Below are positions 1 through 7,285 of a stretch of DNA of 17,943 bases, in pieces (positions within the stretch are counted from its first letter, which is position 1; every line of letters begins with the position of its first letter). The translations under genes were made by a program, and so were the position numbers. This stretch comes from Myxococcales bacterium. Its GTDB lineage: Bacteria > Myxococcota_A > Polyangia > Polyangiales > Polyangiaceae. The notes below the pieces were generated by a model. It searched no databases. It was given only the letters and a program-made list of their open reading frames with translations, and was not told the origin of the DNA. Location: the NCBI GenBank assembly GCA_023248785.1, contig JAHFDX010000013.1, positions 1 to 17,943 on the forward strand, in the 5' to 3' direction.

Positions 1-84
1 GCGACTGTCCGGGAAGATCATTGCTCATGCTGAGCTAGAGATTCACGAACTGTGCCTCCGGGACCCCTAACCCAAGGCCCCCTA
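1..84. other. Left edge downstream of fliM; possible start of next minus-strand gene
   Basis: This stretch lies just after the fliM stop on the minus strand. An ATG at 28 to 26 (minus) opens a frame reading MSNDLPGQS before the window ends, and a second ATG sits at 21 to 19. Neither has a clear ribosome binding site. By operon logic the next gene could be a switch or export gene such as fliN or fliO, but nine residues cannot identify it. I see no terminator here. Confidence 0.2.
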
Positions 85-972
85 TTACTCTTCGTTGCGT
101 GAGCGAATTTCGATGGCGTTTTGGCCGCGCGAAATGATCGGAACGCCCAAGAACTTCGTGAGCCCGGCGATACGGATCGTAAGGGGGTCGTCTGTCGCTG
201 TAGGGAGGCGGATGATGTCGCCGGGTTGAAGCGAAAGGACACGCTTTAGGCCCAGGGTTGTGCGGCCAAGTTCCGCGTGAAGATCGAGGGCTACGTCTTG
301 CAGAACATCGGCAACGCGCGGATCTCCGTTGACTGGAGTCTCCGCTTCAGCGTTCTGTTCCTTCGCTGCACTCTCAAGGGCTTGAGCGCTTGCCGCAATG
401 ATGAGGTTCGCGGGGATCGGAAGACCTTCAATGGAGCACGACACGCGAAGAACTTCGCCTGCCTCGGGGAGTTTATCGCCGATCTGATCGACTGGCTCGA
501 GGCGTAACGATGCCGCTTTTTCAAAGGCGGCACGCAGATCGGCCACGATAGACCCGACCATGCGCGCAAGCAGTGCCTTCTGCGCGGACGAAAGATCGAA
601 CCGCGGCTGGTCTGGCAAACCCCAAAATGCCCCACGCCCCCCTAGCGATCCTTCAAGGATGAAACTGATGGCACCGGCATCCAAGCGCACCGCGCCCCAC
701 GCCCGCCCGTCGAGCGACAAGAGGTGTGCGCAATACGATTGGTCTGTCGGTGGACCAGCAAAATCGGCAGCCGTTGTCACGATTTCAACCGAACCCGGAA
801 CGAAGTGGCACTTGAACCTGACCAAAAACGGAATACTTCGACGACAACCGCGCACGAATTCGGCTGCAATTCGCGTCATCGCCGCGACAGATGCGCGAAG
901 TTGACGTTCCTTGCCCGTGAGATCCACGCGGCGCATGTTCTTTATCGGGTTTTTGCGGTCCGCAAGGCTCAT
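85..972 (-). CDS. fliM: Flagellar motor switch protein FliM, lacking the usual N-terminal CheY-binding segment
   Basis: FliM forms the middle layer of the cytoplasmic C-ring and links FliG to FliN. The 295-residue product has the FliM middle domain, with the typical Gly-rich loop LGGRG at about 110-114, and a C-terminal SpoA/FliN-like domain from about 221 to 290 (DVALDLHAELGRTTLGLKRV, then GDIIRL and GQNAIEI). It is shorter than E. coli FliM (334 residues). The LSQxEIDxLL-type motif that binds phospho-CheY is missing: the protein enters the middle domain within about 35 residues. The ATG overlaps the fliL stop as ATGA and has no obvious ribosome binding site, so translation is probably coupled to fliL. 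It is the last full gene of the flgD-flgE-fliL-fliM run. Family assignment is good; the lack of a CheY site is seen in the sequence, and what it means is inferred. Confidence 0.88.
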   Translation of the reverse strand: MSLADRKNPIKNMRRVDLTGKERQLRASVAAMTRIAAEFVRGCRRSIPFLVRFKCHFVPGSVEIVTTAADFAGPPTDQSYCAHLLSLDGRAWGAVRLDAGAISFILEGSLGGRGAFWGLPDQPRFDLSSAQKALLARMVGSIVADLRAAFEKAASLRLEPVDQIGDKLPEAGEVLRVSCSIEGLPIPANLIIAASAQALESAAKEQNAEAETPVNGDPRVADVLQDVALDLHAELGRTTLGLKRVLSLQPGDIIRLPTATDDPLTIRIAGLTKFLGVPIISRGQNAIEIRSRNEE

Positions 973-1508
973 TGAACGACGAAGTCGGTAATGAGTAACT
1001 TCTTGACGTGTTTCTTCCCGGCAGCTTTTAGGACGCGCTCGCTAAGTTCCTTGCGGATGTGATCAAACTTCTTCGCGTCCGTCGCTTCGTCATACGAGAG
1101 CACCCGCGCATACTCGAGTGCTGCCGCGCGCGCGCGGGGAGTGAACGCCTTGTTCTCTTCCTCGTCGTGAGGCTTCGACTTGAGCTCGAGCGTCATGCCG
1201 AGCTTGAGATGGTGTGACGTTCCGTCTGCAGCTTTCAAGTCGACCACGATGGGATCGAGCACGCAAGATGCCGCCGCCGGCTTGTGCGACTCATCTTCCT
1301 CGTCATCTTCCTCCTCAGCATGCTTCTTCTGCGCGTTGTGTTGCTGCTTTTGATATTTCGCAGCAACGATGGGCGCGACGATCGCGCCTGCCGCAGAACT
1401 CGCACAGACAAAGATGACGGCCACAACGCCCAGGATGACGCCCCCTTTGCCTTTCTTGGCGGGGGCTTCTTCCTTCTTTTCTTCTGCTGCTTTTGCTTCT
1501 TCGCTCAT
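969..1508 (-). CDS. fliL: Flagellar basal body-associated protein FliL
   Basis: FliL is a single-pass inner-membrane protein that supports the stator around the motor. The 179-residue product has a Lys/Glu-rich cytoplasmic N terminus (1-22), one membrane helix at about 23-48, a very acidic stretch (EEEDDEEDE, about 66-73), then a periplasmic FliL domain containing LDPIVVDL and ending LLITDFVVQ, which matches the family's usual C terminus. The ATG is preceded by GGGAGAG six bases upstream. It lies 44 bases after flgE and overlaps fliM by four bases. The acidic linker after the membrane helix is more extreme than in enteric FliL. Nothing suggests a defect. Confidence 0.9.
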   Translation of the reverse strand: MSEEAKAAEEKKEEAPAKKGKGGVILGVVAVIFVCASSAAGAIVAPIVAAKYQKQQHNAQKKHAEEEDDEEDESHKPAAASCVLDPIVVDLKAADGTSHHLKLGMTLELKSKPHDEEENKAFTPRARAAALEYARVLSYDEATDAKKFDHIRKELSERVLKAAGKKHVKKLLITDFVVQ

Positions 1509-1552
1509 GGCCCGCTCTCCCTCTTGTTAAGCGAACCCTTTCGGGGAAAAGT

Positions 1553-2842
1553 TTACCGCTTCAACTGCGTCAAATCCTGGAGCATCTCGTCGGCTGTCGT
1601 GATTGTCTTCGAGTTCGCTTGAAACGAACGCTGGAACTGGATCATGTCGACAAACTGTTGCGCGAGCTCGACGTTGGACTGTTCGAGTGCGCCACCGGTC
1701 ACGGAACCACGGCCACCTGAGCCCGCAGCGCCAAGAGCAGGTTGACCGCTCGCTTGGGTCTCCACCCACATGTTCTGACCTGCACGCCCAAGTGCCTGGT
1801 TGGAACGAAACCGCGCGACTGAAATTTGACCAACCGACAGTCGCTGCCCATTCGTAAATACACCGCTGATTACGCCCGTCGTATCGATCGAGATCCCGGC
1901 AAGGCTTCCGGATGCGTATCCATCCTGCGATTGGGACGAGACGCTCGAAGGAGACGAATACTGCGTCACACCGTCAAGACCCGTCCCGGGTGGAACCGCG
2001 ATGGGCGAACCGAAGTTCAGGGTGATTGCCTGCGCGGCGACAGCATTCTTGAAGTTTGCTGCGATAGCAGTCCCGGTGACCACGGTGTTGAGCGCACCTG
2101 ACGCAGTAAACGCGAGCGATCCGCTGCCGATCTCTACGTTCGTACCCGAAACACCGGCGGTGATTTCCGAGCCGTCTGCCAGCACCTTGTAATCCCACGC
2201 GTTTGCTCCCGTCTTACGGAAGTACACGCTGAGTTTGTGTTCCGTTCCGAGCGAATCGTACACGCTGAGCGATGTCGAAAAGTTCGACGTATTGCCAGGG
2301 TTTTGCGCATCCCATGCGAGAGCTGGCGTCGTTGCATTCGCGTCCAGATTCGCGGCAAACGACATCTTGGTCGACTTGAAGGGTTGGAGTGCCGACGTGG
2401 CGGCCTGAATTGAACCCATCCTCGGCGAAAACCCACCACCTGCAAGCACAGCGTATCCCTGTAGCTTCAACCCGCCGGGGGTTACAAAGTAACCATCCTT
2501 GTCCAATTTGAACTGCCCTGCGCGCGTGTAGAACTGACCGTTCACTCCGGCCATATTTCCCGCCGCTACGAAGAACCCTTCACCGTCAAGTGCGAGGTCC
2601 GTCGATACGCCAGTGTTGGTCATCGAACCTTGGGTAAAGATCTGTTCAACGGATCCAACGCGAACACCGACGCCCTCCTCACCGTTGCCCGGTTGGCGTC
2701 CGAGCACATCTTGGAAGATGGCGCGTTGGTACTTGAACCCGACGGTATTGACGTTTGCGATATTGTCCCCGACCACGCTGATTGCTTTCGCAGAAGCAGC
2801 AAGTCCCGAAACGCCTGTGTTCATCGCCCGCAAGACCGACAT
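1553..2842 (-). CDS. flgE: Flagellar hook protein FlgE
   Basis: FlgE polymerises into the hook, the universal joint between rod and filament. The 429-residue product begins with the N-terminal rod/hook signature (MNTGVSGLAASAKAISVVGDNIANVNTVGFK) and ends with the matching C-terminal coiled-coil segment (VELAQQFVDMIQFQRSFQANSKTI). In between are LALDGEGFFVA and YTRAGQFKLDKDGYFVTPGG, typical of the FlgE/F/G core, and a long variable D1/D2 insert (about 150-330), which separates it from FlgF and FlgG. The ATG has a GAGGTGG ribosome binding site seven bases upstream and lies 16 bases after flgD, the hook cap gene, so the two are almost certainly cotranscribed. Confidence 0.95.
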   Translation of the reverse strand: MSVLRAMNTGVSGLAASAKAISVVGDNIANVNTVGFKYQRAIFQDVLGRQPGNGEEGVGVRVGSVEQIFTQGSMTNTGVSTDLALDGEGFFVAAGNMAGVNGQFYTRAGQFKLDKDGYFVTPGGLKLQGYAVLAGGGFSPRMGSIQAATSALQPFKSTKMSFAANLDANATTPALAWDAQNPGNTSNFSTSLSVYDSLGTEHKLSVYFRKTGANAWDYKVLADGSEITAGVSGTNVEIGSGSLAFTASGALNTVVTGTAIAANFKNAVAAQAITLNFGSPIAVPPGTGLDGVTQYSSPSSVSSQSQDGYASGSLAGISIDTTGVISGVFTNGQRLSVGQISVARFRSNQALGRAGQNMWVETQASGQPALGAAGSGGRGSVTGGALEQSNVELAQQFVDMIQFQRSFQANSKTITTADEMLQDLTQLKR

Positions 2843-2858
2843 CGTTCCACCTCTTGTG

Positions 2859-3536
2859 TTACTGAGTCACACGGAGGAGCTCCGACGTGGGCATCGTAAG
2901 CCCATTGTCGAGCACCATTGTGGCGCGCCCGTTTTCAAACGTGATTGAATTCACGCGCCCTGAAGCTTCTTGATCCACCTGAACGGCTTCGCCGTTTGCA
3001 CCCTTCGCCTCGACCGAAATCGTGTAGTGCCCCTTGGGCTGCTGCGTACCCGTCGCATCCTTGCCATCCCAGGCCACGCGAATCCCACCAGCGCCCTTCG
3101 GACCGAGTTCCAATTGGCGCACAGGGTTGCCGTGCTCATCGCGAACCGTCACAGTCACTGCCTGAGCTGCTCCCTTAAGTGAGAAGGCAATGTTGGCTCC
3201 GAAACCCTGGCCATCGTAATTGATTGACCCGCCCTTAACGGACACAGTCCTTCCAATCAGTCCCAGGTCAGTGCTGTTGGCAATTCCCTGCTGTTGCGAT
3301 GCCACGACTTCGAGGTACTTGTTCGTCGACATCTGCTGCTCAAGTGCCGAAAACTGAGCAAGCTGAGCTACGAATTGCGTATCCGTTTGCGGCTTGAGCG
3401 GATCTTGGTTCTTCATCTGCGCAACAAGCAGCTTGATGAACGCATCCTTGCCGAGCGGCTGGTTACCGGTCAGTGCGCCCGCAGCACTGCCCAGTGAATT
3501 GTCACTAGCCCGAATGGCGGCAAGGGGATCTGCCAT
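2859..3536 (-). CDS. flgD: Flagellar hook cap (scaffolding) protein FlgD
   Basis: FlgD caps the growing hook and helps FlgE assemble. With the ATG at 3536 the product is 225 residues. It has the conserved N-terminal block LGKDAFIKLLVAQMKNQDPL (28-47) and TQFVAQLAQFSALEQ (53-67), then a beta-rich FlgD/Ig-like region with GGIRVAWDGKD and GHYTISV. The frame stays open to a TTG at 3635, and an ATG at 3626 has GGAGG only two bases away, too close for a normal site. I prefer 3536 because a good sigma54 box lies at 3564-3550 and the extra upstream residues do not resemble FlgD. The 3536 start has no ribosome binding site (see findings). It sits upstream of flgE; the usual fliK neighbour is absent. 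Confidence 0.88.
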   Translation of the reverse strand: MADPLAAIRASDNSLGSAAGALTGNQPLGKDAFIKLLVAQMKNQDPLKPQTDTQFVAQLAQFSALEQQMSTNKYLEVVASQQQGIANSTDLGLIGRTVSVKGGSINYDGQGFGANIAFSLKGAAQAVTVTVRDEHGNPVRQLELGPKGAGGIRVAWDGKDATGTQQPKGHYTISVEAKGANGEAVQVDQEASGRVNSITFENGRATMVLDNGLTMPTSELLRVTQ

Positions 3537-3549
3537 GTTGGCGATAGAT

Positions 3550-3564
3550 GCAACCTCGATGCCT
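3550..3564 (-). promoter_or_regulatory. Predicted sigma54 promoter of flgD
   Basis: Read on the minus strand, the sequence is AGGCATC-GAGG-TTGC followed by A. This matches the consensus TGGCACG-N4-TTGCW at 8 of 11 core positions, with GG and GC exactly ten bases apart. The transcription start would be near 3538, two bases before the flgD ATG at 3536. It implies that hook genes can be switched on separately from fliFGHIJ. Confidence 0.6.
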
Positions 3565-3737
3565 AGCGTCACCCTTCTTGTGAACGGGCCGAATTTCCCG
3601 CTTTCGCCCGGATTTGCCCGGCTCATAGCCTCCAAAAAGCCCGAACAAATTCAGTGATGGTTCACGCGTATCCGACCTCGGCCTCAACATGACCCTGCAA
3701 AGGCAATCCAGTGACACGCCGTTGGCACGTCGCATCG

Positions 3738-4190
3738 TCAAAGATCCGTCGACTTTTCCGAGGCAGAACGGCGCGCGAATTCGTCGTCAAGCTTCCGTTC
3801 GGCACGCGCTTCCTCGATGGTTTCGCGCTCGCGCAAACGCTTGAGCCACGCCTCAATGCGATCCACGTTCGTCTGTGCCGCGAGGACCACGCTTCGCGCG
3901 CGTTCGGCCTCAAGAAGCGCGTCCGCTTCAGCTTGAACCAACAGCTCGAGCTTCCTTCCTTCGCTATGTACCCACGCCGCACTCTCCGCCCATGTGGTCG
4001 GATCAATCGGGTCTAGACGAAGGTCATCGTGCCTTTGCTCGGCCGCTTCGAGGCGCTGCCGCCCTTCACGGGTCGCAAGGACCGCAGCATCGGCCTCCGT
4101 GCGTTTTCGTGATAAAATCGCTTTTGCGCCGTCGAGTTCACGTTGCCGGAGCTCCAAGATGCGGCGGGCGCGCTTTTGGCGACTGTTCAT
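3738..4190 (-). CDS. fliJ: Flagellar export chaperone FliJ
   Basis: FliJ is the small coiled-coil stalk of the export ATPase. It sits in the centre of the FliI ring and contacts FlhA. The 150-residue product is almost all helical and highly charged (RARRILELRQRELDGAKAIL near the start, RLRERETIEEARAERKLDDE near the end), with long heptad-like stretches, as in FliJ. Sequence conservation in this family is low, so the call rests on length, coiled-coil character and position directly after fliI. The ATG has GAGGT about six bases upstream. It is separated from fliI by 68 bases holding an inverted repeat. About 200 bases lie between its stop and the chosen flgD start. Confidence 0.82.
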   Translation of the reverse strand: MNSRQKRARRILELRQRELDGAKAILSRKRTEADAAVLATREGRQRLEAAEQRHDDLRLDPIDPTTWAESAAWVHSEGRKLELLVQAEADALLEAERARSVVLAAQTNVDRIEAWLKRLRERETIEEARAERKLDDEFARRSASEKSTDL

Positions 4191-4201
4191 CGCTTACCTC
4201 A

Positions 4202-4240
4202 CTCGGGTAGGAGTGAAGCGAGCTGTTGCAGGTACCCGAG
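4202..4240. repeat. Inverted repeat in the fliJ leader
   Basis: CTCGGGTA (4202-4209) and TACCCGAG (4233-4240) form a perfect 8-base inverted repeat with a 23-base loop, in the 68-base gap between the fliI stop and the fliJ start. On the minus-strand transcript the hairpin ends about 11 bases before the fliJ ATG, next to its ribosome binding site. There is no T run, so it is not a classical terminator. It could tune fliJ translation or mark an RNA processing site; neither is shown. Confidence 0.45.
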
Positions 4241-4258
4241 CGTATCTTCTATCGGCAT

Positions 4259-5530
4259 CTATTCCTTTTCATCCTGCCTCAATAAACGATCAATCACGGG
4301 CGCTGCACGCACGGCTGCATCGACTCTGGGATCGCTTCCTGAAACGTATGCCCCCACCTGAATCAGGTCGATCGCTTCACGATGTGTGGCCATCAGTTGG
4401 CGCACCGCATTGGCCTGGTTCGTCTGTTCGGTCGAGGTAATCATCGGTGCGAGTCGCGAGATACTGCCGAGCACATCGATGGCGGGAAAATGCCCGCGTT
4501 CCGCGAGATTTCGAGAGAGCACAATATGGCCATCGAGAATGCCTCGTACGGTATCGGCCACGGGATCGGTCATATCGTCGCCTTCGACGAGCACGGTGTA
4601 GAGCGCCGTGATGTCGCCCGCCCCGGGGCCCGTTCCGGTTCGTTCAAGAAGCCTTGGCATCGCCGCAAAAACGGACGGAGGGTAGCCCTTGGTCGCGGGC
4701 GGTTCACCCGTGGCCAACGCAGCCTCACGCAGCGACATCGCATAGCGAGTCACCGAGTCCATAACGAGAAGCACGCTCTTGCCTTGGTCGCGAAAGTACT
4801 CCGCAATGGCTGTGGCGGTCTCCGCAGCGCGACAGCGAACGAGCGGCGGTTGGTCACTCGTTGCGACGACAACGACCGATCGCGCCAGTCCATCCGCACC
4901 GAGAGAACCACGTAAAAAATCCTGGACTTCACGTCCTCGTTCACCAACCAGCGCGATGACGTTCACATCTGCCGTCGAATAGCGGCAAATCATGCCAAGC
5001 AACGTCGTCTTACCCACACCGGCGCCGGCGAAAATTCCAATACGCTGGCCGCGCCCAAACGTGAGCATCGAATCAATCGCTCGCGTGCCGGTGGCGAACA
5101 CCCTGTCGATCGGACGTCGCAACATGGCGTCCGGAGGTGCCGCACGAACAGGATACGCGTCGTCGGCTGTGGGCGGGGGCAACCGATCCAACGGCCGTCC
5201 GAACGCATCGAGAATGCGTCCGAGCATGGATCCACCGACAGCGACGTGCGAACCACCCGAAGCAAGTTGCACACATGCACCTGGCCTGATTCCGGCGATA
5301 GGACCAAGCGGCGTTGCCAAAAGGCGACCCGATCGAAAACCAACAACCTCGAGATCGAGTTCTGGACCGCGATCAGGCTTCAGTCGTAGCAGTTCACCGA
5401 CCCCTGCCTGAAGGCCCCCAACCTCAACGACAAGACCCACGACTTGGAGGACGGTCCCCATCGGATGATGGACTTTGGCTCGCTCAACGGCGCGGAAATA
5501 GCGCTCAAAATCGATGCCCGCCCCGTTCAA
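4259..5530 (-). CDS. fliI: Flagellum-specific export ATPase FliI
   Basis: FliI is the hexameric ATPase of the flagellar type III export apparatus, related to the F1 beta subunit. The 423-residue product has Walker A GAGVGKTT (169-176), the GERGREV signature (196-202) and Walker B with VMDSVTRYA (about 256-264), followed by ATGEPPATKGYPPSVFA and the LVEGDDMTDPVADTVRGILDGHIVLSR segment typical of FliI/YscN. The apparent start is TTG at 5530: it is preceded by GAGG with six-base spacing and overlaps the fliH stop as TTGA. The next ATG (residue 24) has no ribosome binding site and would remove the N-terminal helix that docks to FliH. Slightly shorter than E. coli FliI (457 residues). Function is certain; the TTG start is likely. 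Confidence 0.95.
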   Translation of the reverse strand: MNGAGIDFERYFRAVERAKVHHPMGTVLQVVGLVVEVGGLQAGVGELLRLKPDRGPELDLEVVGFRSGRLLATPLGPIAGIRPGACVQLASGGSHVAVGGSMLGRILDAFGRPLDRLPPPTADDAYPVRAAPPDAMLRRPIDRVFATGTRAIDSMLTFGRGQRIGIFAGAGVGKTTLLGMICRYSTADVNVIALVGERGREVQDFLRGSLGADGLARSVVVVATSDQPPLVRCRAAETATAIAEYFRDQGKSVLLVMDSVTRYAMSLREAALATGEPPATKGYPPSVFAAMPRLLERTGTGPGAGDITALYTVLVEGDDMTDPVADTVRGILDGHIVLSRNLAERGHFPAIDVLGSISRLAPMITSTEQTNQANAVRQLMATHREAIDLIQVGAYVSGSDPRVDAAVRAAPVIDRLLRQDEKE

Positions 5531-6297
5531 AGTTCGCCTCGCTTCGCCGCCTCGATCGCATCGACAACGGCCCGCAAACGATCATCGATCGATTCCTCGA
5601 CGCGCCCGTTAACCACCTCAACGATGCAACGCCCCGGCTCGAGCGTTACATCCACTACCACCTCGCATTTTGTGTCATGAAGTCGTGCTCGGAGATCCTG
5701 CATCTCACGATCACCGAAACCCTCGCCTACGCGGACAACAGCACCTTCTCCAGCACCAAGAGCCGCCATGCCTTCTCGCGCCAGTGAAGCGACGAACGAA
5801 CGGTCCGTTGTCAGCTCGCGCGCTAAGACACGGCGTGCGATCGCCAGTGCAAGTTCAATAACTTGATCGTTCAACGCAGTGACCAAATGCTCCTTTGTTC
5901 GCACGACATCTTCGATCGACGCGATGAGCGTCTTTGCCATCTGCGAAGGCGGCGGCATGTTGAAGGAGACAGGCGGCGGATTACCCAATCCATCCACCGC
6001 GGCATCTACCGCAAACTGCGAAAAGTCCTGCGAAGACGGCGGTACATTCGCGATCGCAAACTCACCCGACTCATCTGGAATCCCTCCATAGTCGCGGAGT
6101 GATGGATCCGGAACGTATGCGGGCGCAGTCGCCTCGTGCGCGGAAAAATTTGGAACGCGCGAAGGCCTCGGAGGTTCTACCGAGTTACCTTCACCGCGCT
6201 TCAGTGGCGGCGCAAGCCACGATGTGCGCGGACGCCTTGCGGCAGGCCTTGCGGCAAACGCGGCGGGCTTTACGTCCTTGCCGTCACGATCAAACAA
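5527..6297 (-). CDS. fliH: Flagellar assembly protein FliH
   Basis: FliH binds the FliI N terminus and tethers the ATPase to the C-ring. With a TTG start at 6297 the product is 256 residues: a Pro/Ala-rich disordered N-terminal part (to about 120), then helical and C-terminal FliH/V-ATPase-E-like sequence (QVIELALAIARRVLARELTT; later LEPGRCIVEVVNGRVEESID). The TTG is favoured because GGAGGAG lies six bases upstream and it overlaps the fliG stop by eight bases. A GTG at 6312 is an alternative, but the frame upstream of that lies inside fliG and reads like shadow sequence. Sequence conservation in FliH is weak; position between fliG and fliI supports the call. Confidence 0.87.
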   Translation of the reverse strand: MFDRDGKDVKPAAFAARPAARRPRTSWLAPPLKRGEGNSVEPPRPSRVPNFSAHEATAPAYVPDPSLRDYGGIPDESGEFAIANVPPSSQDFSQFAVDAAVDGLGNPPPVSFNMPPPSQMAKTLIASIEDVVRTKEHLVTALNDQVIELALAIARRVLARELTTDRSFVASLAREGMAALGAGEGAVVRVGEGFGDREMQDLRARLHDTKCEVVVDVTLEPGRCIVEVVNGRVEESIDDRLRAVVDAIEAAKRGEL

Positions 6298-7267
6298 GTT
6301 CTTCTCCTCCACCGAGCGAGATCTGTCCTTCCGCTTCGAGGCGCAACGCAATGCCGACAATTTCACGCTGCGCTGCGTCCACATCTGCGAGACGTACCCC
6401 ACCAAGCGCTTCGAGATCGTCTCTCAGTAGGTCGGCCGCACGCGATGACATGCCGCCAAAGATCTTCGACTTCATGTTGTCGCTGGCGGTCTTCAGCGCC
6501 AACACCAATCGATCCTGAGGCACGTCTTTGAGCAACGCACGGAGCGACTTCGTGTCGAGCGCCGCGAGATCTTCGAACGTGTAAAGCGAACGTCGAATCT
6601 GCTCAGCGATTTCCGTCGCGTCCTCATCGAGACGCGCGAGCAAATTGGTTGACGTCTCTTTACCCAGCTTGCGGAGAATGCCAGCGGACGATGCAGCTCC
6701 ATCTACAGAAATGGACGCCTCCACTTCGGGCGGCGGAAGCTCGTCTGCGATCGCAGCCGCAACGCCATCAAGCAAGCCCGCGGGCACGATCGTCATCGTC
6801 GCGAGACGTTGAATCACCGATGCCTGTCTGTCCTCCGGCAGCGCTTCGAAGATGCGGGCCGCAGGTTCCGCCTCCAGCTGCGACAGAATCGCGGCGATGA
6901 CTTGAGGGTGTTCGGTCTCAACGACCGATACGACCATTCGAGGGTCAGTGGTCGCAATACGATCAAGGCCCGACTGTTTTTCAGCCTGAAAAATCTCCTG
7001 AGTCCGCGATTCACCCAGCGCACGCGTTGCCAACCGGCGAAGGTACGTGAGACCCCCTCGCGGCACCGCGACCGCCGTGGCCGTTCGCGAGATAAACTCG
7101 TGGTACACGTCGTCCAGGGACGCAGCCGGAACCGTGCGCATCATCGTTGCCACTTCACTCAACTTGCGCAATTCAGCATCATCGAGCTCGGCAACAATGG
7201 GTGCCGCAGCCGATTCATCGAGCGACAGCAACATCAATACTGCTTTTTCTGGACCCGTGAGAGGCAT
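6290..7267 (-). CDS. fliG: Flagellar motor switch protein FliG
   Basis: FliG is the rotor protein that meets the stator and makes torque. The 325-residue product shows all three domains: N-terminal FliF-binding (LTGPEKAVLMLLSL at 3-16), a middle domain with the EHPQ motif at 119-122, and the C-terminal torque domain. The charged residues known from E. coli are kept with a constant offset of five: Lys259, Arg276, Asp283, Asp284 and Arg292, in LALK, SSRAAD, RDDL and VRL. The ATG has GGAGGG just upstream and follows the fliF stop by 18 bases. It overlaps fliH. Nothing is missing, so the rotor face looks functional. Confidence 0.95.
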   Translation of the reverse strand: MPLTGPEKAVLMLLSLDESAAAPIVAELDDAELRKLSEVATMMRTVPAASLDDVYHEFISRTATAVAVPRGGLTYLRRLATRALGESRTQEIFQAEKQSGLDRIATTDPRMVVSVVETEHPQVIAAILSQLEAEPAARIFEALPEDRQASVIQRLATMTIVPAGLLDGVAAAIADELPPPEVEASISVDGAASSAGILRKLGKETSTNLLARLDEDATEIAEQIRRSLYTFEDLAALDTKSLRALLKDVPQDRLVLALKTASDNMKSKIFGGMSSRAADLLRDDLEALGGVRLADVDAAQREIVGIALRLEAEGQISLGGGEELV

Positions 7268-7285
7268 CAGCCCTCCAGATGATGA

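Noticed and set aside
1..84. GG-N10-GC match downstream of fliM on the minus strand
   Set aside because: Only the GG and GC dinucleotides match and the -12 element is AGGC, so chance is likely.
3693..3722. Other sigma54-like matches on the minus strand after fliJ
   Set aside because: The two best candidates have nine, not ten, bases between the GG-like and GC elements.
3505..3741. 78-residue minus-strand frame starting at the fliJ stop
   Set aside because: The start overlaps the fliJ stop in an operon-like way, but the sequence is Arg-rich, overlaps the flgD frame and the promoter, and resembles no export protein.
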